Program-made: the position numbers and the translations under genes
Origin: Dysidea avara
Taxonomy: Eukaryota > Porifera > Demospongiae > Dictyoceratida > Dysideidae
Reading direction: 5' to 3'
NCBI RefSeq assembly: GCF_963678975.1
Contig: NC_089277.1
Location: 21,793,440-21,857,439, forward strand
DNA length: 64,000 nt
Notes under the pieces: generated by a model
The model's database searches: none
What the model was told of the DNA's origin: nothing
Seen by the model: the letters and a program-made list of their open reading frames with translations, nothing else
Part shown: positions 1 to 12,654 of the stretch, one piece after another
Position numbering within the stretch: the first letter of the stretch is position 1
Layout of the letters: each line of letters starts with the position of its first letter

Positions 1-332
1 TTGAAATATTTTTAGCAGATCATGCAAGCTGTACTACAAATGAGCCAAATTTCAAGATCGTGTGTAATTGCATCCATGAGTTATTAAATGTTTTTGAGGA
101 TTCAGCTCAACGCGTACATACTATAGCTACTCTGTTGCTAGCTATGCATGAATCAATGTGGTGGCTAGTAGACCCTATCCTGTATGTACAATATCATATT
201 GTACGGTAATAGCTAGCTACTGTGTAAATGACTAGAGATCACAGAGCGGGTTTGCACTTTCTAATCAGCCTCACAATACGTTCATGTTGCTGCTACTCAA
301 TATTGGTTAGTTGTGCTATAGCTTCCAGTAGG

Positions 333-803
333 CAGTGTTGGGGTAGTTACTTTTTATAAAAGTAAATCGTTACTTTAGTTACAGTTACATAGCTATTTCC
401 TTAAAATAAAGTAACTACAGTATTATAATTACTTTGTGTACACTGTCATGTGTGCAGCTACCAACTTATCATGTGATATGATCACCTTGTTGGACAATGC
501 ATAAATCTTGGCTACAAGAGAAAGCAGCTGGTCAGTAAGATTAATGGGCTTTGTTTACTCCGTTGTGGCTAGGAGTTACTCAGTGGATTAGTAATGAGAT
601 TTAGTAATAAAATTACTAAATTATTCCTGTTGTTACATTAACGTCATTACTTAGGTAACATGTTACATTTGTAAGTAAAGTAACTTGAGTTACAATATAT
701 TGCTAGTTTTTATATAAGTGTATTTTGTTATTTACTTAGTTACCACAAGAAGTAATAATATTATGTAACTCATTACATAAGTAACATGTTATTGCAAACA
801 CTG
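333..803. mobile_element. hAT-like MITE with CAGTGTTG ends
   Basis: The left end begins CAGTGTTGGGG and the right end, read on the other strand, begins CAGTGTTTGC, so the termini are inverted repeats. The flanks read ccagtagg (325-332) and ctagtagg (804-811), an 8-bp target-site duplication with one mismatch, as expected of hAT-type transposition. The interior is rich in GTAACT/AGTTAC words and has no coding capacity. The element interrupts a copy of the CTGA-repeat family, so it inserted later than that copy. Confidence 0.6.
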
Positions 804-1245
804 CTAGTAGGTTGCTACAATTTTTAAAAATTATCCAGTAGAATTTTCTACTGACTGACTGACTGACTGACTGAGTGATACTTCTAAACAAGCAAAACTT
901 GATACTGGCTAAGGATACAGGATTTATTTTTTCACTGTTTGACGTCGCTTCAGCCTGCCTTTTGGTATACTGCAGTATGTACAATGCATGCTTAATGGAT
1001 TTATCTGTGTCCTCCTTTGTGTCCCATTTATCTTTGCTGACAGTGCAAGGTGTCAATTCATAGTAACATCACATGATGGCTTCCCTACATTTGTATTGGG
1101 AATCATCCGAGTTTTCCGTTGTGACTGGATTTATTGCAGAGGTCCTTCTCGTAGTGTTCTTCATTTGTAAAACTGTAACGGGCTGAACTGAACATAGTTG
1201 AAAATGGAGTGTAATGCAGATGGTCATTTCTGAATGTCACAAGGT
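804..1245 (+). repeat. Dispersed CTGA-repeat element, copy 1
   Basis: It contains a (CTGA)n run at about 853-874 followed by a segment that includes 'ttggtatactgcagtatgtacaatgc' -like sequence (961-985), 'gtcctcctttgtgtcccat' and 'tttgctgaca'. The same order occurs near 5594-5840 and, more diverged, near 17545-18000, 54250-54450 and on the minus strand at 27440-27790. No coding function is visible, so it is probably a non-autonomous transposon. Confidence 0.55.
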
Positions 1246-1597
1246 ATGCAACTGCATTCAATGGGTACAATTAGTACCTGGCAACCTGAACTGTTGCACA
1301 ATATGAAACATCCCTCATGAATATGTACTTAATGAAAACTGTTAAATGGATTTAAAACTACTACAATGGTTTCTGATTACATATTACTGCTGCTACATGT
1401 CAGCTACTGCTTAGGTGAATGCGCTGCAATCAAACCATACTATATGTTATGTAATAAAATATCTCTGAAATGGCATCCCTACGTGTGAAGCATTAAATGT
1501 TTCTGAAAACTGGAACTTTATATTGGTCAAGTTGCATACCAGTTTAAGTACTGTGTCATTTCTTCTTTGTATCTTAGAAACACACACTTTTTGACAG

Positions 1598-2126
1598 GTA
1601 CTTGCATTCTCACAATCCCCCCATTGTTCATCGTGACTTATCATCAAATAACATTTTGTTGACAACATTTTTACGAGCCAAGATCAGTGATCTGGGAGTA
1701 GCTAAAGTTATTAGACCGGACCATAAAATGTCTCTTACAAAAATACCAGGCACTGTTGATTTCATGCCTCCTGAGGCAATGTCTGACGCTTCATCATTAG
1801 AGTATGGAATTGCTTTGGATGTGTTCTCATTTGGGGCAGTTATGTTACATGTTGCTACCCAAGAATGGCCCAGACCACTAGCAATTAAAATGTATGATAA
1901 ACAGAAAAGGAAGCCTACGGCATTAACTGAAGTTGAGAGGCGTCAACCTTACCTTGATAAGGTAACAGGTGTTACTAGCGATCTCAAGCCCCTGATAATA
2001 TCATGTTTGGATGATGACCCATCTGAACGACCCAGCATTATTGAAGTGTCAGAGAATCTTAAGAAAACAAAGAAGGAACATTCATCAGTTAGTTTAACAA
2101 CACTGCTAGACCAAGCTAATGAACAG
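1598..2126 (+). CDS. Kinase C-lobe exon
   Basis: The exon follows a TTTTTGACAG acceptor and opens in frame with Y-L-H-S-H before the HRD loop. In order it shows HRDLSSNNILL (catalytic Asp and metal-binding Asn present), the magnesium-binding loop as SDLG, MPPEAM in the APE position, the conserved Asp of helix F (LDVFSFG), a typical hydrophobic helix F, and the helix-I arginine in ERPS. All residues needed for catalysis in this half are present, so it is probably an active kinase. It ends with NEQ at a GTATGA donor. Confidence 0.85.
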
Positions 2127-5100
2127 GTATGATGTTGCTTAAATATTGTAGCCCTGTCTAACATAGTGTCTAAGATGTAAGTGTAAGTATCCTATATGAA
2201 ATTTTAGTTATAATTGTCTTACCAGTGATGTCCAACATCTACGCATACGTATAGATCCACATACAGATCTCTCCCTTCTCAGACTTTACATACCCCTAAA
2301 AATTATTTGCAAAAATTAGAGCTTGCTCAGTCATTATTCACAGTTTTATTGTTTCTCGTGTCTCATGAACAATTGATTATGTACTTGTTGTTATTAGAAT
2401 AAAGTTCTGGAGAGTCAAATTGTTCAGCAGGCCAAAGAAATTGACCAACTTAAAGAGGAAATCGATCATTTACAGAATCCATTTCAATACCACAATGAAG
2501 TACAACAACCTGACTCCAGCACAGTGAAGAATGTCACTCAGGTAACTGATCTCTTATCATATTTCAGAAGTGCTCAATTAATAGCAATATATGTACCAGC
2601 ACTATGATTGTTATATCATGTTACAGGTACGTTCAGAGAGTCCATGTGGCAAGTCAAATAGTTTACCTAGAAGAGAAGTTTGCAGTGGCAGTCCCAAACT
2701 GACACGATCAAAACGCATTCATGAGTATGAGAAGGTCGACAAAGGTATAAATGGCTTCAATATGCCACAAAATGTTGCACGACTTTGGCAAAATGAATCA
2801 ATATTGAAAAAATTCTCACCAAATGTCGAAGTGATGGTCACCGAGTATGCATCCTGTAAGAGGTTTGTATAGCCATTACTTTATTATAGTTGGGCATTAA
2901 TTTAGTTTGTGTTCTTCTTGCAGCTTTCCGAGATCAATGCAACCACATCACATCCATAAATACGAAGACACTGATGATCATGATAGTCCACCTGATACAC
3001 CATCACAATGCCAAACTGATCTTGTCCAGTCTCCAGATATAAAGAAGGACAACAAGTTGAGGTATACTGATGTTTGTCATATCAAGGTATTCACAGTGTT
3101 GTTGTTGGTATGTATTAGGCCTAAAGCAGTACTTATCAGAAGACACAGCTCTGTGGAGTGTGAAAAGGATTTGGCAAGGGCTCAAGCTAATCATTGGGCC
3201 TTGTAAGTATGCATGGAGTTTTATGCATTAATTTTGTTTAAAAGGTGCTAGTAATATAAGAACCCCTATACATGGAATCCAAGCTGGGTCCATAAAGATA
3301 TTTCCACAGGGAGATGTTATAGATTTTCATGAAAGCTACTACAAGAGATTCAACATTTTCAAGGATCTATTACAGCTATAAATATTATCTAAACAAGCTG
3401 TAAAAAAGAGTGTGGCCTACCAAAAGGCCAGCAGGGTGAAAAAGTTATGAAATCAAAAGTGGCAGCTAAGAAATGACTATGATTGTACATTATATTATAG
3501 CAAAAATTTTAATAATGACAGTTTAGTTTATAGATGACTGGCACATTCCTGTGTGCCCACAAAATCCTACAGTTACAAGAGATATTGTTTCTGATCACAC
3601 TTAGTATCACATTAGTGAACCTTGTGTAGTAGGGTATCTGATTTGATTACACAACAGTTCACCAATATTGACCTTTACCCCTTGCTAAAACTATTAACCT
3701 TCAACCTTGTAAGTTTATTATCATAAATTTATTGGCAACCAGCTAAATTCAAACTGTTCCATTGTAGTATGCACACCTGTATGTCATGATGATGACCAGT
3801 CAATGCACATTAAATGTATATGTGTACTAGTTGTACATACAAAACAAAGTGTGGAGTTAACCATATCTTGCTACTAGCTAATAGGTAAGAATTCAACAAA
3901 CAATAACACAGGTGTAATCATGATAAGATCATTACTTATTCTAATACAAACTGTACCAAGAAGCTTTTCAAGATTAAACTATACTGTAGGTACATAACAC
4001 ATTATTGGTCTTGTAATTATTATGACATCATTCCCTATCCCCAGTCTTATGCAGAATAGTGATACCTGTAGTAGAACAGTAAGTATCATAATATTATGGG
4101 GAAGTTCTTCCTTAATGTGCTGAATAAATACTTGAACTATGTATGTGTACATAATATACAACTGTATGTACACAATCGGTGGCTAGTGATATTGCATTGA
4201 TTGATGTATAGTTGATGTATAGTGGAACCTCTATAAATTCCAGATATCTTGGAATTATGCTAAAGTGTCCTTATTAGAGAGGTGTCCTGATTTAAATGCA
4301 TGCACTGAAATGCAAACTGGACAAGTGTGCTGATTATCCAGGTGTCCACATCTCGGGCTGTCCATTGCAATTATGCCAAGATTGCCAGTGCAATTAACTT
4401 TGAAAGTACCATACCTGTATAGGATATTTTTAGTTGCACCAATTGTCAACTTCCATAGTCCCCATTGTTATTTTAACATATTAAATAAATCTGCAAAAAA
4501 TTGTACTAAATGTGGTAAGACTGTACTAAGTTAGTCACACATATTATGTTACTGGATCCGGAATTGACAAAAACCAGGTGTATCACTTTAAAGGACCATA
4601 ACAAACGTAATGTATAGGAGTAAGCTAATCTATTTCAAATTTTGATCCATTACTGTTCAATGCACTGAAAGAATTGTATATTAGATCAATAGCATACAAA
4701 GTGATCAACTCAAGGAATAACATGATGTGTGTGGGTGCCTGAATGTGGTCACATAATAACATGTAGTGGTCTTGCGAATGTGATTGTAGAGTAAAGAAGT
4801 CAAGTGTTCTGGATATGGTGAAAAGATTATACAACCCACTTCGCAAGCATGGGCAAAAACCAGGTAATCAAACAACACAATTCACAGCCACACCTCCACA
4901 ACATCAGTCACCAAAGAGCAACCGGAAATCAGATGGTACTGCCACACCTCCAAAATCACCACCAAGAAGTAACAAAACAATGGTATGTATCAGTCACACT
5001 ACTGATTATATGAAGTGTATAATTGCAACCTCATTGAGAACAAGCTATATTGTGACACACAAGCCATTTTGGTTCAGATTGTTATTTGCACATATCAATA

Positions 5101-8100
5101 AAACTTTTTTTGGCCTATGGTACCTGTATTAACTTTTGCTCCCCTCTGTAATGAATTCATAAATTTGACAAAAAAAATTGGATCCAAACCATTACATTTT
5201 GTATACACTAGCTTTTTCATTCATTAGAGCTAGACGGTGTGTAGATGACGGTATCCAGATGACAGTATCCAGTTGATCAAAACTACATTTTTACTGAAAG
5301 CCAGTGCATTCTTAGTTGTATATTTATTAGTAGTCCAAAGGCTTGGGGAATCAATTGCACCTACATGCTGGCATAATCATACAGTGTGATGGTACTGTAT
5401 AGTAGGGACCACAAAGGAGTAAGTGTGGCCCATGAAATAATTTCACCTAAAAACCAGTCTCAGTTTTCCCTGAGGACGATAAGGCAGTATTGGTTAGGTA
5501 TAACTAAGCGCAAACAAGCTTTCAGATTGACCCAAAATGCTTTCAACAGATTGCTACGGAATTTTAAAAATAATTTATTTAACAGAACTTTCTACTGACT
5601 GCCTGACTGACTGATGCCTTCAGACAAGCATAACTCGATAGCAGTTAAGGCTACAGGCTTGATGTTTTGACTGTTCGACGTTGCTTCGGCCTGAGAAGTG
5701 CTTTTTGGCATACCGCAGTATGTACAATGCATTCTTCATGGACTTACCAGTGTCCTCCTTTGTGTCCCATTCATCTTTGCTGACAATGAAAAGTGTCGAT
5801 TTGGTAGTAGCACATGATGACTTCCCTTTGTAACAGAAATCGTCCATATTTTTCATAGTGGCTTATTTTGATTGCAGAGGTGCTTTTCGAACAGTTCTTG
5901 ATTCGTACTGCTGTGTAATGGGTTGAACATAGCCAACAACGAAGCGTAATGGATACTTCACTTTTCAGACAATAATCGATATAACTGGGGTATGCAGCAC
6001 CATTTTTTCTTTCAGTATGCGTGGATTGCAGAGGCACTTTTCGAACAGTTCTTGATCCGAAATGCTGTGTAACGGGTTGAACATAGCTGACAATGAAGCG
6101 TAATGAATACTTTACTTTTCAGATGGTATTAAATTGGTAGGGGGTGTGCGGTGCCATTTCAGATGTGCTTTGTGTGCATGGGTTTACCAGTCATAATAAT
6201 TATTTACAAAAAAGTTAACAAACAAGTATATAGAAAATTTTGGAATTTTCAATTAGAGTAGGGACCATAGCACATCAATAAAAAGGACTGAAACAAGCTG
6301 GAGTAGTGCACGATATTAAATCACAGTAAAACAATAAAAAGTGTACTGTGCTCAAGATACCATAATGGAAATGCACAATAGGGATATAACACTTCTTATT
6401 GTTTTACTGTGATTTAATATCATGCACTACTCCAGCTTGTTTCAGTACTTTTATCGATGTGCTATGGTCTCTACTCTAGTTGAAAAATTTCAGATTTTTC
6501 TGTATACTTGTTATAATAATTATACAGGTCACCAATTTCATGAGAATTTTGTACTGGACATAACTTTAGAATATTTGGGTGTCCATGGAACATGCGATGG
6601 GATTAATGGGTGTGCCTCTTCTTAATTGGCTAAAAGAGAAAGCGTTTACCAACCAAGAATGAGATGTTGTTGAAATTATTGCTCTATGAGAAAGGCAAAT
6701 GCTCTAATTTAACATTCAAATATTCTAATAGAGCAGTCAAACCAATACATGTTAACAATTTGTTGCCACCTTCCAGGCTTGTATAGCATGATTACCTTTC
6801 ATTATGAAACTTGTGTGTCTTATACCACACTATCTTCTTCAAGCCTTCAAACACACAGATATGACTCCATACAGTTTTAAAACATCTTAACCTAGTACTA
6901 TATAATAGTAGCGTATAATAGTAGCATGTGCATACGCTGCAAGTACTATAATGCAGAACATACATAACACCCAAAGTGTGGGTAAAACAGAACAATGTTA
7001 ATAGCAATTGGCATCTCTTGCAATATTTCATCTTAAAACCATTTTTAGGCTACTTTGCTCTGAAAATTTGAGCATTATGCTTTTGAGCAGTGTCACTTGT
7101 TATGCTCATGAGAAATGAACATGATTTTGCCACCATCTTTGGTCATCAGTTTATTAGATCCTTATACTGATGTTTCAGCTTGTTCCATGGTTGTTTTATT
7201 AAATTACATACAATATTTCATTTCAATATGACTGCTTTATTAGAATTGTGTGGCAGTTGTAATAGAATACCTGACTGCTCTATTAGAGTACATGATCTTT
7301 TTAAGTGCATTTACTTGCCTTTATAATTGCTTCAAATAATGAATGATTCTCACACTTATCTATATTCCCATGCTGGAATAATCACAGCATCCCTACTAAC
7401 ATACTATATAGCTATTGGAGATTCACTTACGAAAGTGGGTTGACACATAACCACAGTTCTAAAGCAGTCTGCTTCTACTGAATACCAATTAGATGTTCCG
7501 TCTACAGTGCTTTCTCCTAGCAGTACTTTCATCCATGCACTGTTCTTTACTTGACTGTGTGGATTAACCTGCTATATTCATCATAATAGTGGTTTACACA
7601 ATCACTGTTCTATATTGCTGGGAATTCTTGCATCAAAACAGAAGTTCTTAATATATTCACAAAGCTGAGGATAACCAGTACAAAATCTGCAGAATTATAG
7701 CTGTAACGTGTTGTTTAGTATTAAAAGATGCTTTGAATTTTTGTGTGTATTACATACTTAGTCACATTTCTTTAATAAACTACACATTGTGTGCCTTTGT
7801 AAACAAGGAAGTTGCAATTGTATAAAAGATATTACCTGCAACAAGCTAGGCTTAAAAATTGTGAAATATGCAGGTGCCAACAGCCAAAACTGCAATGATA
7901 TTATAGTATAATAGTATGTGACTGGAATCTGGAAAAAAAACCTTCCAAATCACACATTAGAAGTTTCAAGATTAAGAATTCAAGTCAGTTGCTAGTGATA
8001 GCAAGCATGCTATAAAATTATACAAGAAATGCGTCTATTCACTACTGTACCTTTCAGACTGCTTCCAGTATTTGTAGCTGCTTGTAGAGGTGGGCGATAG

Positions 8101-10942
8101 CAAACTTTTCACAGGATGATCAATAGTAATGAAAATATCATGATAACGATATGTATCCCAATAGTATCTAAATGACAGACCACTAGTTAGCTGCCTGTAC
8201 AATTGAGAATTTTTGTGAACAAACTTGCTAATGTATACATTGTTTACACCTAATCATTATTCTTTTCTTGTGAAAAGGCAAGAGTATGGTTCATGAATAG
8301 AACTACTTAGTAGTCATTTAGAAGTGTTACGACTATCACGATAGTGTAGAAACTAAATTTCACAATACGATTTGAAAATTAATATCTTGATACTCGATAT
8401 TATTTTAGTATTGCCCAGCTCTAGCTGCTTGTAGAGTTTCCCACCAAGCAAGAGAAAATCTGAGCAGTTGGATGAGCAAAGTAGTATCACAAGTGCTCAC
8501 AAAGGGCGAAGGTTGCCAGGGATGGCATAGGTGGGCAAAATAGACTTCAAATGGAGGCAGACCACAATTGAAGTCTAGACATGAGATTACAGGGGCTGTG
8601 TTGGCTTCTTAGTGGCCAAAATCAGCAGAAAGAACATTTGGCCAATAATGTCAGGCCATCCACCAGCCATCCACCAGTAAACCACTGATTCGTGCCAAGC
8701 CAAGTCCTTCACAAGGCCCGAAACTGCCTTTTGAGCACTCCACACCAGACGTCTGTTAAAACCAGCCTTGAGTAGTTTGAGTAGTACTGAGAGTCAAAAT
8801 TATTAGTGCGATAGTGTAGCTATCCGCTGGTGGTGTTAGTTGATTTTACCAGATTGGATTGGTTGTGTAAAATCTGGTCACACATACAGCATGACTTGTA
8901 GCATTGCTGACTGTTTTGGTGTGAATATCACTTATTTTTGTGCTTGTAAGTTTGCTTTTACTTGCTAGTCAATGCTTTTATATTACTTAATAACTTAGCT
9001 ATTATGGTATTGAATAAAACTAAATCAGTAATTATTAATTTTTTGATTTTCCAGTTAATACACAATGGTCACCCGAACTTTTAATACATATCTTTTGGGT
9101 GATTTTACTGAAATGTGGTGTCACTTACCATACCTGGAAGGCAACTCCTGACCCTATGTAAAAGAGGGAGTATGCAAGTACATATGATCTAAAATCACAT
9201 TTTTGTTCTTCTCAAACTGGTGTGGTTCCTTGACTCAATGGCTAAGGATTTCTCAGAGTAAGTGTGAGGGAGCCTCACCATTCACTTTATGGCTGAAATT
9301 AAAAAAAGCAAAACTTTCAAACTTGATGAAGCAACAACTAAGAGTATAGTGAAAATGTAGTAGCTACTTATTTTACTCAGGGGGGGGGGGGAGCATTCCC
9401 CCAGACCTCCCCAAGCTGCCTTTGGTGTCATTTAGGCTGAGCCTTACCTTACCACTTTTTAGTCTGACACCCCAAGCTTGTGACATAAAGTGGTATGGGC
9501 TGTGTATAAATTCAGTTCAATAAACAATTTATTTTAAAATATTATGTTTAACTTGTTGGGCTTTTGCTATGTACAAATATTTTATTATTAGTTTGGTGGG
9601 AAAATGCTTTCTACCATGCACTACTTTTAGCTAATTGGAGCCATCAAAACACAGAATGGTGAGTCATATTGATTCACCAAAAATTCTACTCACAAGACAG
9701 CATGTGTAATTAAATTAGTCTTTGATTCATCAGGTGTTGGAAGTTAGTGTAGTAATAAATTAAATTAGTCTTTGATTCATCAGGTGTTGGAAGTTAGTGT
9801 AGTAATACCAATAAGTGAACATGTGTGTATCATGTAATGGTTGTAACGCTGTAGGGAGTGCATTGCCTGATATGTACGCACGAGGCCCGAGGGCGAGTGC
9901 GTACATATCAGGTAATGCTCGACTTACAGTATTGCAACTAATATGTTACACTTCAAAGTAGCTTTTTAAGCTTTTGAAGGTGCTTTTTAAAGTAGTTCTA
10001 ACCCTTTGAAGTTACTTTTAAGCTGCTAAAGTCACGTTTAAGTTAAATTCCTTTGATGTGGTTGGGGGTGCTTTTAATGTGGTCTGGCATTTGTCCAGGA
10101 TCCTTTGTGGTGGTTGAATACATCATTATGGTTACTATATCAAAGCTTCACATTAGCTCTTACTATAACACTAGTACTTACTATGTAAGGTTTTCAAAAT
10201 GTATAAGAAACCTTATCACCATGAGACAGTTTTGATTGTGGGATTCGGTTGGTCTCAATTGAGAGCCACAGGAGGGCTCAATTGTAGGCCACAGGAGACC
10301 ACTGAAGCCCACAATGTAAAGTGGATGTTGCTCATATAGGTTTCATATACATTTTACTACAGTATTCAATAGTAAGAAGCATTAAAGCTGTACAGTTTAT
10401 GGAATGCAGTAATGAGTTGTCAGCACACTTTGCAGTGCGACATCTAGATGTTGCACTGCAAAGTCAAAGTGTGCGACATCTAGATGTTGCACTGCAAAGT
10501 GTGCCACATCACATTTGTAGCATAAAGAATTCCTTTGATCTGAGGTGTGAAAGTGTTACATATAATAATATACGTACAGGCTTTCAAGGAATGTTATCTT
10601 CAAGGATGGAGAGAGGTGAAAATCTGTGTTGTATTGTTGGGGAGCATTTTATTTTAAACAGCGCAGCATAAATAAATTTCACTGAAGAGAAACCACAAAA
10701 TTTTGCATTTTACCACTCAAGGATATAATTATTTTGACATACCTGTTTATTGTTAATGATGAGTTATCATATTCCTCTACTGAATATTCTTTCTGTTGTT
10801 TCAGAGTAGTTTGGCAGAAACTCCACCACTACCACGTAAAGATGGCCGTCACTTTGAAGGATGTGACGAAAAACAGCCTTTACATGACCCTATACTTGAC
10901 AGGCCACCAATGCCTACACCAAGATCACACAACAAACTTTAA
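1598..10942 (+). CDS. TKL/tyrosine-like protein kinase, 3' part
   Basis: Exons: 1598-2126, 2398-2541, 2627-2862, 2924-3061, 3119-3202, 4805-4982 and 10805-10942. They join in one frame of 481 codons plus a TAA stop, with GT-AG introns. The first exon encodes the kinase C-lobe: catalytic loop HRDLSSNN, DLG in place of DFG, activation segment ending in a PPE motif, and an ERPS motif near the end of the domain. Next come a coiled coil (exon 2), a polar Ser/Pro-rich linker and a proline-rich C-terminus with PPLPRK and PPMPTPR, possible SH3 ligands. SS in place of K-P in the catalytic loop resembles plant receptor kinases and invertebrate TKL kinases. The likely role is cytoplasmic Ser/Thr or Tyr phosphorylation; substrates are unknown. 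The 5' end (N-lobe, ATP-binding Lys) is missing from the window. The joining of the last exon across 5.8 kb is less certain than the rest. Confidence 0.75.
2398..3202 (+). CDS. Kinase coiled-coil and linker exons
   Basis: Four exons (2398-2541, 2627-2862, 2924-3061, 3119-3202). The first is a short coiled coil with a heptad-like pattern (VLESQIVQQAKEIDQLKEEI). The others form a polar, Ser/Pro/His-rich linker containing PPDTPSQC, with no recognised domain. The phases chain correctly: 0, then 2, then 2, then 2. These exons set the frame that connects the kinase to the proline-rich tail. Confidence 0.65.
4805..4982 (+). CDS. Kinase gene proline-rich exon
   Basis: The exon follows the acceptor GTCAAG and begins in the phase left by the exon ending at 3202. 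It encodes F-V-L-D-M-V-K-R-L-Y-N-P-L-R, then a stretch rich in Thr, Pro, Ser and Gln with TPPQHQSPK and PPKSPPRS. It ends at ATG followed by a GTATGT donor. The intron before it (3203-4804) holds a diverged copy of the palindromic MITE family (about 3391-3540). Confidence 0.6.
5450..6170 (+). repeat. Dispersed CTGA-repeat element, copy 2
   Basis: This is the most complete copy of the family. It has a 5' segment around 'cagtattggttaggtataa' (5484-5502), which is also seen near 308 and 54158. A CTGACTGA run follows (5596-5612), then the segment with 'cataccgcagtatgtacaat' and 'gtgtcccattcatctttgct'. About 6010-6110 partly repeats 5870-5950 (both hold 'cagaggyrcttttcgaacagtt'). The minus-strand open frames inside it look accidental. 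Confidence 0.55.
6243..6490. mobile_element. Fold-back element, about 100-bp arms
   Basis: The segment 6243-6343 (gtagggaccatagcacatc, then gagtagtgcacgatattaa) is repeated inverted and almost unchanged at 6390-6490 (ttaatatcatgcactactc, then gatgtgctatggtctctac). The spacer is about 46 bp. It has no coding capacity and is probably a MITE or a fold-back insertion. Confidence 0.65.
8085..8423. mobile_element. hAT-like MITE with perfect 8-bp duplication
   Basis: The termini are TAGAGGTGGGCGATA on the left and, on the opposite strand, TAGAGCTGGGCAATA on the right. The element is flanked on both sides by gctgcttg (8077-8084 and 8424-8431), a perfect 8-bp target duplication typical of hAT transposons. 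The interior contains TATCGATA-like words and no coding frame. The ends resemble those of the element at 44367-45045. Confidence 0.75.
9711..9807 (+). repeat. 50-bp tandem duplication
   Basis: The 47-bp segment starting taaattagtctttgattcat at 9711 recurs without change at 9761. The period is 50 bp and the unit occurs twice. It looks recent, because no substitution separates the copies within this stretch. Confidence 0.8.
10423..10507. repeat. Duplicated palindromic unit
   Basis: The run 10423-10464 is a palindrome centred on catctagatg: CACTTTGCAGTGC on one side and GCACTGCAAAGT on the other. The piece gtgcgacatctagatgttgc recurs 36 bp downstream, so the palindrome is partly duplicated. It lies within the presumed kinase intron; no function is visible. 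Confidence 0.6.
10805..10942 (+). CDS. Probable last exon of the kinase gene
   Basis: After a TTGTTTCAG acceptor, a frame in phase 0 gives 45 codons and TAA. The product begins SSLAETPPLPRKDGRH and ends RPPMPTPRSHNKL. Its composition (PxxP motifs beside basic residues) matches the preceding kinase exon, and the phase fits. The distance (5.8 kb) and the small size make the link an inference. It could instead belong to a separate short gene. Confidence 0.5.
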   Translation, partial: SSLAETPPLPRKDGRHFEGCDEKQPLHDPILDRPPMPTPRSHNKL

Positions 10943-12525
10943 TGATCACAAATACTCAATAACATGCACAAGTGATAACATGCTACTAACACTAATGGTA
11001 AAATACTCATAATCACATTTAGTGACTATTTACAACTGATTGTTTACTATATCTGGCATAGATATATGATGTGCTTCTTTAATGACAGAGGAATGAATAC
11101 TATGTTACAGTAATCTTGGCATGTATTTTATCCATTGTGACTATAGTATTTACTGAGTATATTTAAGTCATATTATGTCATGCATCATAACTATGTAGTT
11201 GCACCATAAACTTTTATAGAAACCTTAACCTATAGCTATAGTACAATTGATACTATTTCAGTGTTGCAAAGGTGTTAATCTCAGTATGCTGTTTGGTAAG
11301 AAGAAAATTTGACACTAATGTGTATGTAAAAATGCTCTGATATATAGCTAATATTATTACCAGTATCAAATGACATTTGCTTGTACAACATACTTCAATA
11401 GTGCCATGCACACAATATGTATAGCGTCTAACATAGCAGGAGGTTAGATTGAAAATTAGATACAGTGCAATGCATATAGTATAAGATAGCTACTGTAATG
11501 ATGTAGTCAATTTTAAAACTTAATCTGTACCAAGTGAATATGTAAAGTTATTACTTGGAGCTTAGCCTTTCCCTTTTCACTTCCTGCTTTTCACCACTGT
11601 ACTTAGCTTCTAACTATTTTAGTACATGATATTTAATTCAAGATTTACACTTTATTGGCTGATATACAACGTTTTGGAAGAGTGCCGTCCAAGTAACATG
11701 TTGCAGCTGGTGATGTGTACATATGCATGGTGCACATGCTTTCAAACTTCCCTACTTAATAATGTGGAGGCCATGTAGAAGAAAGTTGCAAAGAGCTACA
11801 GTTATATTATGCATGTACTCTTAAAGGACACCCCTAATATGAATTCTGGACAACCGTACCCCATAAAGAACATCTGTCTAGGCCTCAAATCAGCAGTATT
11901 ATAGCTTGTGCAATAATTTCCCAATAGTGTTGGACCTGAAGGAGTCCACTGTATAAAAGTACAGCTAGGAGAAGTGTAATTGTAAATACTTAAGTTTACT
12001 CATGTGTGTGAGCGTGAGGTAAAGTTATTGGATATCTAAAGGGTACAACCCAGATTTATTTATATAGCTAAACAGCAGTTTGAAGAATGCCAGCTTAAAA
12101 TTGCATTTGAATGAGAATTGTGGCTGATAAAAAGAACAGTAGCAGTAGTGCTAAATTAATTATGCCACACCTGTACCAATGCACCTAAAAAGCCTCCTTA
12201 TGAAAAAATGAAAACACAGTATTATTACAAAGTGGATATAGTACCGGCACTGGTTATGAATGTGAACGGCTATTTCTTGCTGGACTATCAAACAAACCAG
12301 TTGTCTCTAGACGAGCTAGTTGGTATGCATCCAATATGTCCAGGAATTTGGCTTTTGGGAACGCATCTAGTAGGTTGCCCTGAGCATTCAACTTTAGGGG
12401 ACACAAAAAGTAGTCCTTTAGCGTTAGGGGTAGGCTAGGGTTCAGCTTTGGTTTCTTCTTCACCCTTGTTATATATAGAAGTCACTTCAGTTGGATGTTT
12501 ATAAGGTAGAAACTAAGAAAGGTAA

Positions 12526-12600
12526 GTAGCTGCAGCACCAGTGGTATAATGGTTATGATCATTGCTTATGAGTATAGATGCCCGGGTTCGAGCCCCTGCT
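12526..12600 (+). ncRNA. tRNA-like relic or SINE head
   Basis: The sequence gtggtataatggttatgatc resembles a tRNA D-arm/A box, and 'cccgggttcgagcccc' about 50 bp downstream resembles a T-arm/B box. The anticodon arm and acceptor stem do not pair well, so a working tRNA is unlikely. A similar arrangement occurs at about 55829-55903. It may be a tRNA-derived SINE or a decayed tRNA copy. Confidence 0.35.
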
Positions 12601-12654
12601 GAGACAACTTTTTTTTGCTTTCTTAGGTTTATTGTCTAAGTTTTTTTTTAAATG

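Larger units (their letters stand above)
1..1597. other. Non-coding flank with nested transposon relics
   Basis: I see no convincing exon here, although the N-lobe of the kinase beginning at 1598 must lie upstream, outside the window or in exons too short to recognise. About 236-332 and 804-1245 form one copy of a dispersed element (the CTGA-repeat family, also near 5450, 17490, 27440, 39590 and 54110). It is interrupted by a hAT-like MITE at 333-803. The long open frames in this stretch lie inside these repeats and resemble no protein family I know. Confidence 0.5.
4983..10804. other. Large intron filled with transposon relics
   Basis: This presumed intron of the kinase gene holds a CTGA-family copy (about 5450-6170), an inverted-repeat element (6243-6490), a hAT-like MITE with perfect target duplication (8085-8423), a G12 run (9380-9391), a 50-bp tandem duplication (9711-9807), a short imperfect inverted repeat (9838-9942) and a duplicated 36-bp palindromic unit (10423-10507). 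I found no further exon with support. Confidence 0.4.

Noticed and set aside
736..1056. Minus-strand 106-codon frame, with a similar one at 5620-6037
   Set aside because: Both are inside copies of the CTGA-repeat family; the similarity comes from the repeat, and the frames are not conserved in the other copies.
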